The notes beneath the pieces are model-generated. The model did not search any database. It saw only the letters and a list, made by a program, of their open reading frames with translations, and had not been told where the DNA came from. A DNA stretch of 64,000 bases. Origin: 34-65-8 sp046294735. GTDB taxonomy: Bacteria; Pseudomonadota; Alphaproteobacteria; Sphingomonadales; Sphingomonadaceae. Each line of letters opens with the position of its first letter. Position 1 is the stretch's first letter. Position numbers and translations under genes: made by a program. The DNA lies in the NCBI GenBank assembly GCA_046294735.1, contig JBKBKB010000002.1:310001-374000 (forward strand), in the 5' to 3' direction. Positions 32,501 to 40,877 of the stretch are shown here, one piece after another.

Positions 32501-34396
32501 ATGGGGTTCGTCGGAAAAGTTTGGCGGTTGCTGGTCGGGATCAAGGATGGTCTCAGCCTGCTCTTCCTGCTGCTGTTCTTCATGCTGCTTTATTCGATCA
32601 TGACCGCGCGGCCCAGCCCGGCGCAAGTGCGCGAAGGTGCGCTTTTGCTGCAGCTCGACGGGGTGATCGTGGAGGAGTCGACTCCGGTCGATCCGATCGC
32701 CGCCCTGCTCAGCGGGACAACCCCGGTCAGCGAATACCCGGTCCGTGATCTGGTGCGCGCGATCGATGCTGCGGCAGCCGACGACCGGGTCAAGGCAATC
32801 GTGCTCGACCTGACCAACTTCCTCGGCGGTGGGCAGGTTCACCTGCAAGAAGTCGGTGAAGCCCTGGAAAAGGCGCGCCAGGCAAAGAAGCCGGTGCTGA
32901 CCTATGCCGTCGGCTACAGTGACGACGGGATGATGCTGGCCGCCCATGCCAGTGAGGTATGGCTCGATCCGCTGGGCGGGGCGATCATCACCGGCCCGGG
33001 CGGGTCGCGCCTCTATTACGCCAAACTGCTCGACAAGCTGAAGATCAACGCGCGGGTCTACAAGGTCGGAACCTACAAGAGCGCGGTCGAACCCTTTTCG
33101 CGCGGTGATATGTCGCCGGAAGCGCGGGAGAATTACGAATCGCTCTACGGCGCGCTGTGGAGCGAATGGCAGGCCCGGGTAAAGAAGGCCCGCCCCAAGC
33201 TGCAGCTCGACACAGTGACCAAGACATCGGTCGAATGGGTGCAGGAAAATAGCGGCGACCTGGGTTCCGCCGCACTGAAGGCCGGGCTGGTCGACAAGCT
33301 TGGCAGCCGGGTCGACTTCGGCGAGCGGGTCAAGGAACTGGCGGGAGAGGACAGCTGGGACAAGAGCCCCGGTGCCTATGCCTACAGCGAACTGGGTGCC
33401 TGGTTGGCGGCGCATAAGCCGGAAACCAAAGGCAAGGCCATCGGTGTGGTCACCATCGCTGGCGAGATCGTCGACGGCGAGGCCGGGCCGGGCACGGCTG
33501 GCGGCGACCGGATCGCCGCTTTGCTGGACGACGCGCTGGAAGATGACCTGGCGGGCCTGGTGGTGCGGGTCGATTCGCCCGGCGGTTCGGTGCTGGCTTC
33601 AGAAGAAATCCGCCGCGCAATCCTGCGCCACAAGGCCAGGGACATTCCGATTGCAGTGTCCATGGCCAATGTCGCGGCCAGCGGCGGATACTGGGTAGCA
33701 ACGCCTGCTGACCGGATCTTTGCCGAACCGGAAACGGTCACCGGCTCGATCGGCATCTTCGCGGTCATTCCGACTTTCGAGAACGCCGCGCGCGACATCG
33801 GCGTCAATGCCGACGGGGTGCGAACCACACCGCTGTCCGGCCAGCCTGATCTCATCGGCGGGTTTTCGCCGGAAGTGGATGCAATCCTGCAGGCCGCGAT
33901 CGAAGACGGGTACAACGATTTCCTCACCCGCGTCGCTCAGGCCCGCAAGATGACCATCGAACAGGTCGACGCGATTGGGCAGGGCCGCGTGTGGGACGGT
34001 GGAACGGCGCGGCAGCTTGGCCTGGTCGACCAGTATGGTGGGATGGACGAAGCCCTCGCCTGGGTGGCCAAACAGGCCAAGCTGGAAGATGGGAAATGGC
34101 ATGCCCAGTGGCTTGGCAGCGATGCACGACCGTTTGAGACGCTGATCCAGCAGCTGGTGATGGGACGGGCTGCAACCGCCCCGCGCGGGGGCGACCTGTT
34201 CACCATGGTAGCGCAGCGGGAGGAAGCCCTGGTCAATCTGGCGATGCGCGATGCGAAGCGCCTGCTCGGCACCCGCGGGATGCAGGTCTATTGCCTCGAA
34301 TGCCCGAGCGGTGCCACGTCGCAAGCGCTGGCGCGGGCAGAGACCGCCGGTGGAGCAGGTTGGCTGTCACGGCTCGCCGGGTTCCTCGCCGATTAG
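32501..34396 (+). CDS. sppA: Signal peptide peptidase SppA, 67K type
   Basis: A 631-residue inner-membrane serine protease that degrades cleaved signal peptides. An N-terminal transmembrane helix (LSLLFLLLFFMLLYSIM, about 16-34) precedes two tandem S49 domains. The general-base Lys lies in the first domain (VGTYKSAVEPFSRG) and the nucleophile Ser in the second (ANVAASGGYWVATPAD), after VDSPGGSVLASEEI. The length matches double-domain SppA such as the E. coli enzyme. It is monocistronic, with pyrB divergent upstream and tRNA-Val downstream. Confidence 0.93.
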   Translation: MGFVGKVWRLLVGIKDGLSLLFLLLFFMLLYSIMTARPSPAQVREGALLLQLDGVIVEESTPVDPIAALLSGTTPVSEYPVRDLVRAIDAAAADDRVKAIVLDLTNFLGGGQVHLQEVGEALEKARQAKKPVLTYAVGYSDDGMMLAAHASEVWLDPLGGAIITGPGGSRLYYAKLLDKLKINARVYKVGTYKSAVEPFSRGDMSPEARENYESLYGALWSEWQARVKKARPKLQLDTVTKTSVEWVQENSGDLGSAALKAGLVDKLGSRVDFGERVKELAGEDSWDKSPGAYAYSELGAWLAAHKPETKGKAIGVVTIAGEIVDGEAGPGTAGGDRIAALLDDALEDDLAGLVVRVDSPGGSVLASEEIRRAILRHKARDIPIAVSMANVAASGGYWVATPADRIFAEPETVTGSIGIFAVIPTFENAARDIGVNADGVRTTPLSGQPDLIGGFSPEVDAILQAAIEDGYNDFLTRVAQARKMTIEQVDAIGQGRVWDGGTARQLGLVDQYGGMDEALAWVAKQAKLEDGKWHAQWLGSDARPFETLIQQLVMGRAATAPRGGDLFTMVAQREEALVNLAMRDAKRLLGTRGMQVYCLECPSGATSQALARAETAGGAGWLSRLAGFLAD

Positions 34397-34476
34397 CCCC
34401 ATCCCCCTTGCCAACCGGCACGACGCGTGGCAATGGCCCGCCCCTGCCGGGATGGCACGCAGGTATGCGGCACGGC

Positions 34477-34551
34477 GGGCGCGTAGCTCAGCGGTAGAGC
34501 ACACCCTTCACACGGGTGGGGTCACAGGTTCAATCCCTGTCGCGCCCACCA
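34477..34551 (+). tRNA. tRNA-Val (anticodon CAC)
   Basis: A 75-base tRNA. Acceptor GGGCGCG pairs with CGCGCCC; ACCA is encoded at the 3' end (34548-34551). D-arm GCTCAGCGGTAGAGC, anticodon stem CACCC/GGGTG with loop TTCACAC (CAC at 34509-34511), T-arm CAGGTTCAATCCCTG. It reads GUG valine codons. Confidence 0.95.
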
Positions 34552-34596
34552 TCTTTTCATAGAGTTAGGAAAGATGGCGCCCGCTGACCAGCCGAC

Positions 34597-34818
34597 TTAA
34601 CTCCGGGCGGCGGGGTCTTCTTCCCGGGTGGCGCGCTTGTCGAGGTGGCGCTTGAGCAGGTAGCCTCCAGCAGTCACCGCAACGAGGGTCGGCAGGCTGG
34701 CGCGTTTGGCGAAAGCGACCGCCCCTGCGCCGAGCACTGCACCACTGGTGCCGCCCAGTGCGGCAGTCGACTTGGCAAGATGCGATCCTGCAATTGCTCC
34801 GATAACTCGTCCGATCAT
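34597..34818 (-). CDS. Small hypothetical protein with glycine-rich hydrophobic core
   Basis: A 73-residue protein (MIGRVIGAIAGSHLAKSTAA ... GAVLGAGAVAFAKR ... GGYLLKRHLDKRATREEDP). It has one or two Gly/Ala-rich hydrophobic segments with a basic, charged tail, suggesting a small membrane-associated protein. An AAGGAG precedes the ATG. I do not recognise the family. It is flanked by tRNA-Val and a TetR regulator on the same strand as the latter. Confidence 0.6.
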   Translation of the reverse strand: MIGRVIGAIAGSHLAKSTAALGGTSGAVLGAGAVAFAKRASLPTLVAVTAGGYLLKRHLDKRATREEDPAARS

Positions 34819-34858
34819 GGCAAACTCCTTGTTTCGCCATCACAACGGGCTGCGGCGT

Positions 34859-35503
34859 TCAAAGTTCCCCTGCGGGCGGACCGACGCGCCCCAGGCCGCG
34901 CGCGACGAGGTCGTTGGCAACACTTGCCACTTCGTCGGCGTCCCAGTCGCCCCTGCCCCAGATCGCATAGCGCAAGCCAAGGAACACGTTCATACCCATC
35001 AGCGCCCAGGCATGGGCTTCGTGGATGTCAGGACGCAGTTCACCACTCGCCGCGCCGTCTGTCAGACGCTGATGGATGCGCGCGGCAATCGTTTCGTAAT
35101 GGGTGCGGTAGCTGGCCGGATCTACAAACTCTGCCTCGTCGATGATGCGATAGATTTCCTTGTGCTCGGCCGCAAAGCGCAGGAAGGCAGCCAGCGCGGC
35201 TCGCTCTATTTCAAGCGCCCTCATTGGCCCGGAAATCGCTTCGCGGGCGGCGAGTTTGACCGATTCGCTCATGTCGCTGACCAAGGCACGGAAAATAGCG
35301 TCCTTGGAATCGAAGTATGTGTAGAAACTGCCGAGCGCCACCCCGGCCCGGCGGGTGATCCCGCTGATCGAGGCATCGTGAAAGCCGCGTTCGCCAAACT
35401 CGATCGCTGCCGCATCCAGCAATTTGCGCAAGGTGCGCCGCCCGCGCTCGGTGCGCGGAACCTTGGATTGCTCGTCCCGAGCCGCAGGACCTCCCCATGC
35501 CAT
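34859..35503 (-). CDS. TetR/AcrR-family transcriptional regulator
   Basis: A 214-residue repressor-type protein. The N-terminal helix-turn-helix (TLRKLLDAAAIEFGERGFHDASISGITRRAGVALGSFYTYFDSKDAI, residues about 23-69 in parts) is canonical TetR. The C-terminal ligand domain is helical (FLRFAAEHKEIYRIIDEAEF ... AWALMGMNVFLGLRYAIWG), a form seen in regulators of fatty acid or aromatic metabolism. It is divergent from a TonB-dependent receptor, and a TTGAA-N6-TTCAA palindrome lies between, so it probably controls the receptor and itself. The inducer is unknown. Confidence 0.87.
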   Translation of the reverse strand: MAWGGPAARDEQSKVPRTERGRRTLRKLLDAAAIEFGERGFHDASISGITRRAGVALGSFYTYFDSKDAIFRALVSDMSESVKLAAREAISGPMRALEIERAALAAFLRFAAEHKEIYRIIDEAEFVDPASYRTHYETIAARIHQRLTDGAASGELRPDIHEAHAWALMGMNVFLGLRYAIWGRGDWDADEVASVANDLVARGLGRVGPPAGEL

Positions 35504-35546
35504 ATGCCCGGCCTACGACCTTGGTCGCCCATGCACAAGACAGAAC

Positions 35547-35562
35547 TTGAAAACTGGTTCAA
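35547..35562. promoter_or_regulatory. Palindromic operator candidate between tetR and the receptor
   Basis: TTGAA-N6-TTCAA lies about 45 bases before the receptor ATG, inside a wider GAAC-N10-GTTC (35543-35560). TTGAAA may also be the receptor -35, with TATTGG 17 bases further on, so TetR binding would block the promoter. Arms are short. Confidence 0.35.
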
Positions 35563-35606
35563 CTTTCAATATTGGGGTCAGAACAAGGTTTCATGGGAGA
35601 ACACTG

Positions 35607-37958
35607 ATGGCTTACCACCACACCCGCTTCGCTACGCTTCTGTTGGCCGGTTCGGCCGCGATTGCTCTTGCCCCCGTCTCGGTTGCCGCGCAGGAAGCGG
35701 GCGCGAGCCAAGCCGATGACAGCGTGATCATCGTCAGCGCCCGCCGCCGCGATGAGCGCATCACCGACGTGCCGGTGGCTGTTACCGCCATTTCCGGTGC
35801 AGCGCTGGAAGCGGTCGGGGCGATCGACATCACCGACATTCAGGCCCAGGCGCCCAACGTGACGCTGGAAAACTCGCGCGGGACCAATTCCACCCTGACC
35901 GCGTTCATCCGCGGCGTTGGTCAACAGGATCCCGTATCCGGCTTCGAATCCGGCGTCGGGATCTATCTCGATGATGTCTACCTCAACCGCCCGCAAGCCG
36001 CCGTGCTCGACATCTACGAGGTCGAGCGGGTCGAAGTCCTGCGCGGGCCGCAGGGTACGCTCTATGGCCGCAACACGATTGGCGGCGCGGTCAAATACGT
36101 CACCAAGCAGCTGCCGCAGGAATTCGCGCTGAAGGCTCGCGCCAGCTATGGCACCTATGACCAGGCCGACCTGGTGGTTACCGCGAGCGCACCGCTTGGC
36201 GAGATCGTCCGCTTCGGCGTTTCCGGTGCCCGCTTGTCGCGCGGCGGGTTCGGCGAAAACCTGACCCTGCCGGGAGTTGAAAACTATAACAAGGACGTCT
36301 GGGCCGGCCGCGCCAGCCTGGAAATCGGCGGCTATGACCAGCCGGTGTTCATCCGCATTTCAGGCGATTACACCCGCGACAAGTCCGACCCGCGCAATGG
36401 CCACCGCCTGATCCCCGGGCTGCTGTCAGGCGCGCCGGTGCTGGACGATGTCTATGACACCCGCGCCGGCCTCGCCAATCCGGAACAGGACGTGGAGGCT
36501 TATGGCCTTGCCATGAACGTCACGGTCGAGCTGTCCGATGCGATCACGCTGCGTTCAATCAGTGCCTGGCGCGAGGACACCAGCCTGACCCCGATCGACT
36601 TCGACAGCTTGCCCGCGGTCGATGTCGATGTGCCGGCGGTCTACAAGAACGAACAGGTGAGCCAGGAACTGCAGTTGCTTTACAGCAGCGGCCGCCTCAA
36701 CGGCCTGGTCGGGTTCTATTACCTGACCGCGAACTCCACCACCGACTTCGACGTGATCCTCGGCACCACCGGCCCGCTGCTTGGCCTCCCCGGGCTCAAC
36801 GCGTTTACATCGGGCGACGTCGATACCGAAACCTGGTCAGTGTTCGGCGACTTCACCTTCGACCTGACCGATCAGCTGAGCCTGTCAGCTGGCGGACGCT
36901 ACACCAGCGACCGGCGGACCTCGCGCATCCTGCGCCAGACGAAGATCGGCGGCGCATCCCCCCTGTTTGGCGGCACTGCCATTGCTATTGCCACGGCTAC
37001 CGACTTCACCGGCACCGCGAAGTTCACCGATTTCAACCCGCGCGTCTCGCTCAGCTACAAGCCGAGTGCAGACCACATGGTCTATGCTTCCTATGCGCAA
37101 GGTTTCAAGGGCGGCAGCTTCGATCCGCGCGGCGATGCCCGGATCGCCCCAGATACGAACCGCGATGGTGTGCGCAGCTACGACGAAATCTACGACTTCT
37201 TCCTGTTCGAACCGGAAACGGTCGATACCTACGAAGTCGGCTACAAGGCGTCACTGATGGGCGGCGACATGCGCCTGGCGCTGACCGGGTTCTACAGCGA
37301 ATACAAGGACGTACAGATTCCTGGATCGGTCGGAGTTGATGCCGACAATGACGGCGTGTTCGAAAGCTTCGCCGGGGTTACCACCAATGCGGCCAAGGCG
37401 CGGTTCAAGGGGATCGAACTGGAAACCTATGCCCGGTTCGCACGCGGTTTTGCCGGGGATGGTTCCTCGCTGAGCTTTACCGGTATGCTCGGCTACATTG
37501 ACGGCGAGTTCCGCGAATACATCGTCAACGGCGTGGACCTGTCCAATGTCCGCAAGATCCAGAACACCCCGAAGTGGACCACTGCCGGCACGCTCGGTGC
37601 CCAAGTGCCGGTTGGCGCAGGCGATCTCGCCCTGTCGACTACGCTGAGCTACCGCAGCAAGACCAACCAGTTCGAGACGCCGAGCCCGTTCCTCGACCAG
37701 AAGGGCTACGCCCTGCTCGACGCCTCGATCGTGTGGACCGCGCCGAATGACCGGTTCAGCCTGGGCGTGCACGGCCGCAACCTGACCGACAAGCAATACA
37801 TCACCTCAGGCTACCAGTTCGTGGCAGTGGGCGCAGACGGCACGCCGGTGCTGAACGCGGCCGGTAACCCCACCCCGACGCTTGGCCGCGAAGGCATTGT
37901 TACCGCTTTCTACGGCAACCCGCGCCAGGTATACGCAACTGCAAGCGTCAAGTTCTGA
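35607..37958 (+). CDS. TonB-dependent receptor (sphingomonad FyuA/CirA-like)
   Basis: A 783-residue outer-membrane importer. Signal peptide MAYHHTRFATLLLAGSAAIA (cleavage after VAAQ) is followed by a plug domain (IIVSARRRDERITDVPVAV, then AFIRGVGQQDP and VERVEVLRGPQGTLYGRNTIGG). The barrel ends in RQVYATASVKF. The start at 35607 has GGGAGA upstream and gives the leader; the frame remains open further upstream through the tetR antisense. This receptor class is abundant in sphingomonads, and substrates range from aromatic compounds to siderophores. The neighbouring TetR suggests control by an organic ligand. Substrate unknown. Confidence 0.88.
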   Translation: MAYHHTRFATLLLAGSAAIALAPVSVAAQEAGASQADDSVIIVSARRRDERITDVPVAVTAISGAALEAVGAIDITDIQAQAPNVTLENSRGTNSTLTAFIRGVGQQDPVSGFESGVGIYLDDVYLNRPQAAVLDIYEVERVEVLRGPQGTLYGRNTIGGAVKYVTKQLPQEFALKARASYGTYDQADLVVTASAPLGEIVRFGVSGARLSRGGFGENLTLPGVENYNKDVWAGRASLEIGGYDQPVFIRISGDYTRDKSDPRNGHRLIPGLLSGAPVLDDVYDTRAGLANPEQDVEAYGLAMNVTVELSDAITLRSISAWREDTSLTPIDFDSLPAVDVDVPAVYKNEQVSQELQLLYSSGRLNGLVGFYYLTANSTTDFDVILGTTGPLLGLPGLNAFTSGDVDTETWSVFGDFTFDLTDQLSLSAGGRYTSDRRTSRILRQTKIGGASPLFGGTAIAIATATDFTGTAKFTDFNPRVSLSYKPSADHMVYASYAQGFKGGSFDPRGDARIAPDTNRDGVRSYDEIYDFFLFEPETVDTYEVGYKASLMGGDMRLALTGFYSEYKDVQIPGSVGVDADNDGVFESFAGVTTNAAKARFKGIELETYARFARGFAGDGSSLSFTGMLGYIDGEFREYIVNGVDLSNVRKIQNTPKWTTAGTLGAQVPVGAGDLALSTTLSYRSKTNQFETPSPFLDQKGYALLDASIVWTAPNDRFSLGVHGRNLTDKQYITSGYQFVAVGADGTPVLNAAGNPTPTLGREGIVTAFYGNPRQVYATASVKF

Positions 37959-37977
37959 CGCGTCGACGCCATTGATG

Positions 37978-38016
37978 ACGGGGCCGGAAGCCATGCGCTT
38001 GCGGCCCCGTTGTTTT
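37978..38016 (+). terminator. Rho-independent terminator after the receptor gene
   Basis: ACGGGGCCG and CGGCCCCGT make a perfect 9-base stem with a 15-base loop, then TGTTTT. It lies 20 bases after the receptor stop and separates it from serS. Confidence 0.75.
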
Positions 38017-38060
38017 GCGCCCGTTGTTTTGGTGGGGCGACTGGGGCATAGGCGGCGGCC

Positions 38061-39341
38061 ATGCACGACATCCGCCTGATCCGCAGCGATCCCGCCGCTT
38101 TCGACGCCGCCCTCGCCCGCCGGGGCGCAGAGCCCGTGGCCGAGCGCCTGATCACGCTCGACGAGCAGCGCCGCGCCGTCAGTACGGCCGCGCAGGAGCA
38201 GCAGGCCCGCCGCAACGACGCGTCCAAGGCCATCGGCGCGGCCATGGCCAGGGGTGACAAGGACACCGCCGAAGCGCTCAAGGCGGAAGTGGCCGGGATC
38301 AAGCAATCGCTCCCCGCGCTGGAGGACCAGGAGCGTGCGCTTGGCGCGCAGCTTGACGCCATGCTGGCCGCGATCCCCAACCTGCCGACCGACGATGTAC
38401 CGGAAGGAGAAGACGAGAACGGCAATGTCGAGGTGAGCCGCTGGGGCTCACCGCGCAGTTTCGACTTTCCAGCCGCCGAGCACGCCGACCTCGGCCCGCC
38501 GCTGGGCATGGACTTTGAAACCGGCGCGGCGATGAGTGGGGCGCGGTTTACCTTCCTCAAGGGCGGCATGGCCCGCCTGCACCGCGCACTGGCGCAGTTC
38601 ATGCTCGATTGCCAGACCGAGCAGAACGGCTACACCGAATGCGCGCCGCCCCTGCTCGTGCGAGACGATGCGGTGTTCGGTACAGGGCAATTGCCCAAGT
38701 TTGCCGAAGATCTGTTCCAAACCGCAGATGGCCACTGGCTCATCCCCACTGCCGAGGTCTCGCTCACCAATGCCGTGCGCGAACGGATCCTCGACGATCT
38801 TACCACCCCCCTCCGCATGACTGCACTGACCCCGTGCTTCCGCTCCGAAGCCGGGGCGGCGGGCAAGGACACGCGCGGGTTCATCCGCCAGCACCAGTTC
38901 GAGAAAGTCGAGTTGGTTAGCATTTGCCGACCGGAGGATGCCGCAGCCGAACACGCGCATATGGTCAAGTCGGCGCAGGGCATTCTCGAAGCGCTCGGTT
39001 TACCCTATCGCACCATGCTGCTGTGCGCGGGCGACATGGGCTTCGGCGCGCGGCGGACTTACGACCTGGAAGTATGGCTGCCTGGCCAGCAGGCATACCG
39101 CGAGATCAGCTCGATCAGCTGGTGCGGCGATTTCCAGGGCCGCCGGATGGATGCGCGGTATCGGCCTGAAAACGAAAAGAAACCGGTCTTCGTCCATACC
39201 CTTAATGGCTCAGGCCTTGCGGTGGGACGGACCTTGGTGGCCGTGCTGGAGAACTTCCAGCAGGCCGACGGGACTGTCATCATCCCGGAAGCGCTGCATG
39301 GTTATACCGGCGGCATCACCAAGCTGGAGCCTGCCACCTGA
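38061..39341 (+). CDS. serS: Seryl-tRNA synthetase
   Basis: A 426-residue class II aminoacyl-tRNA synthetase. The N-terminal coiled-coil arm spans about residues 25-105 (QQARRNDASKAIGAAMARG...). The catalytic core shows TAEVSLTNAV, motif 2 (FRSEAGAAGKDTRGFIRQHQF), the serine-specific YDLEVWLPGQ/YREISSISWCGDFQ, and motif 3 (NGSGLAVGRTLVAVLEN). It is the first gene of a serS-surE-nlpD-like series; its stop overlaps the surE ATG (TGATG). Confidence 0.96.
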   Translation: MHDIRLIRSDPAAFDAALARRGAEPVAERLITLDEQRRAVSTAAQEQQARRNDASKAIGAAMARGDKDTAEALKAEVAGIKQSLPALEDQERALGAQLDAMLAAIPNLPTDDVPEGEDENGNVEVSRWGSPRSFDFPAAEHADLGPPLGMDFETGAAMSGARFTFLKGGMARLHRALAQFMLDCQTEQNGYTECAPPLLVRDDAVFGTGQLPKFAEDLFQTADGHWLIPTAEVSLTNAVRERILDDLTTPLRMTALTPCFRSEAGAAGKDTRGFIRQHQFEKVELVSICRPEDAAAEHAHMVKSAQGILEALGLPYRTMLLCAGDMGFGARRTYDLEVWLPGQQAYREISSISWCGDFQGRRMDARYRPENEKKPVFVHTLNGSGLAVGRTLVAVLENFQQADGTVIIPEALHGYTGGITKLEPAT

Positions 39342-40105
39342 TGCGCATTCTTGTTACCAACGACGATGGCATAAACGCCCCCGGCATCGCCCTGCTGGAG
39401 GAGATCGCCCGCCACTTCAGCGATGATGTCTGGGTGGTCGCCCCGGCTGACAACCAGACCGGCGCGGGCCACTCGCTCACGCTGTCCACCCCGGTGCGGC
39501 TGCGCAAGCACAGCGAGCGGCGCTGGTCGGTCACCGGGACGCCGACCGATGCGGTGACCATGGGCCTGAAGGTGGTGCTGGATTCCCCGCCTGACCTGAT
39601 CCTGTCCGGCATCAATGCCGGGGCCAACCTGGGCGACGACATTACTTATTCCGGCACCGTCAGCGCGGCAATGGAGGGGGCGCTGGCAGGCATTCGCTCG
39701 ATCGCGCTGAGCCAGGTGATGACCCCCGAAGCCCCTCCATCCGGCGACCGGTTCGAGGCGGCACGGGCGTGGGCCAGCAAAGCAATCGCACCGCTGCTGG
39801 CATCCCCGTTCGCTCAGCGTACTCTGGTGAGCATCAACTTTCCTGCACTGGCGCCCGATGCAATCAAGGGCATCCGGGTTGCGCGGCAAGGTTTCCACGA
39901 TTACTCAAGGGGTTCAGTGGTGGAGAAGCGCGATCCACGCGGCTTTCGCTACTACTGGTTCGGGCTCGACGCGGTCGAGCATACACGCGGCCATGACAGC
40001 GATCTGGAAGCAATCGAGGACGGTTTCGTGTCGGTGACGCCCCTGCAACTGGAACTGACCCATCACGCTTCGCTCGCCGCGCTGCGGGAAAGGTATCGCG
40101 GATGA
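39341..40105 (+). CDS. surE: 5'/3'-nucleotidase SurE
   Basis: A 254-residue metal-dependent phosphatase acting on nucleoside monophosphates. The N-terminal metal site NDDGINAPGI (residues 6-15), ADNQTGAGHSLTL with the conserved Ser, GTPTDAV and SGINAGANLGDDITYSGTV are all present. It overlaps serS upstream and the LysM/M23 gene downstream (ATGA), recalling the surE-pcm-nlpD arrangement of other proteobacteria, here without pcm. Confidence 0.95.
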   Translation: MRILVTNDDGINAPGIALLEEIARHFSDDVWVVAPADNQTGAGHSLTLSTPVRLRKHSERRWSVTGTPTDAVTMGLKVVLDSPPDLILSGINAGANLGDDITYSGTVSAAMEGALAGIRSIALSQVMTPEAPPSGDRFEAARAWASKAIAPLLASPFAQRTLVSINFPALAPDAIKGIRVARQGFHDYSRGSVVEKRDPRGFRYYWFGLDAVEHTRGHDSDLEAIEDGFVSVTPLQLELTHHASLAALRERYRG

Positions 40106-40872
40106 AACGGCTCGCTCTCGCCCTCATCGCGCCGCTGCTGGTGGCCAGCGCCAATCCGGCAACGGTGACGGAATACGAAGTGGGCGAAGGCGAAACGCTG
40201 GGCGGGATTGCCAACCGCACCGGCGTGCCAGCCGCGGTGATTGCGGCGACCAACGGGCTGGCCGAACCCTACGAGGTGCAGAAGGGCCAGAAGCTGGTTA
40301 TTCCGCGCCAGCGCAACCATACCGTTCGGGCGGGGGAAACTGGCGTGTCGATCGCGCGGCGCTATGGCGTGCCGTTCGACCAGCTGGCGATCACCAATGG
40401 GCTGGAGCCGCCCTATACCGTGCGGGTCGGCCAGCGGCTGATCATCCCAGCGGTGCTCACCTCCCCTCCGCCGCCGGTGAAACAGCGTGCGGAGCCCTAT
40501 TTCCGCTGGCCCCATGATGGCCAGGTGCTGGCCCGGTTTACCGGGCTGAATGACCGCGGCGGGCATGACGGGATCGATATTGCCGCCAAGCCGGGGGACA
40601 TGATCCGGGCCGCCGCCAGCGGCACGGTGGTCCGGGTGGCGCAAGACCACAAGCGGTTCGGGCGGATGGTGGTGATCGACCACGGCGGCGGGTGGCTGAC
40701 CGCCTATGGTCCGCTGACCCGGATCACGGTCAGCCGCGGCGATTTCGTCAAGGCAGGCGAGCGGATCGGGATTGCCGGCGCGGCCGGACCGTTGAAAAAG
40801 CCCGACCTGCATTTCCGCATCCTGAAGGATGATCGCGAAGTCGATCCGCTGGCCCGCCTGCCGGAGCGCTAG
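40102..40872 (+). CDS. NlpD-like LysM/LytM (M23) protein with altered catalytic residues
   Basis: A 256-residue exported protein. A signal peptide (MKRLALALIAPLLVASA) precedes two LysM domains (about 24-68 and 72-116) and a LytM/M23 domain (about 133-256). The zinc-ligand pattern H155xxxD159 (GGHDGID) and H237 (DLHF) is kept. The two catalytic histidines of LytM enzymes appear replaced: the YxHL position reads AYGPL (Pro204) and HxH reads D235-L-H237. This suggests an activator of amidases, like NlpD or DipM, rather than an active endopeptidase. It is coupled to surE by an ATGA overlap, the usual nlpD neighbourhood. Confidence 0.82.
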   Translation: MKRLALALIAPLLVASANPATVTEYEVGEGETLGGIANRTGVPAAVIAATNGLAEPYEVQKGQKLVIPRQRNHTVRAGETGVSIARRYGVPFDQLAITNGLEPPYTVRVGQRLIIPAVLTSPPPPVKQRAEPYFRWPHDGQVLARFTGLNDRGGHDGIDIAAKPGDMIRAAASGTVVRVAQDHKRFGRMVVIDHGGGWLTAYGPLTRITVSRGDFVKAGERIGIAGAAGPLKKPDLHFRILKDDREVDPLARLPER

Positions 40873-40877
40873 GTTCC

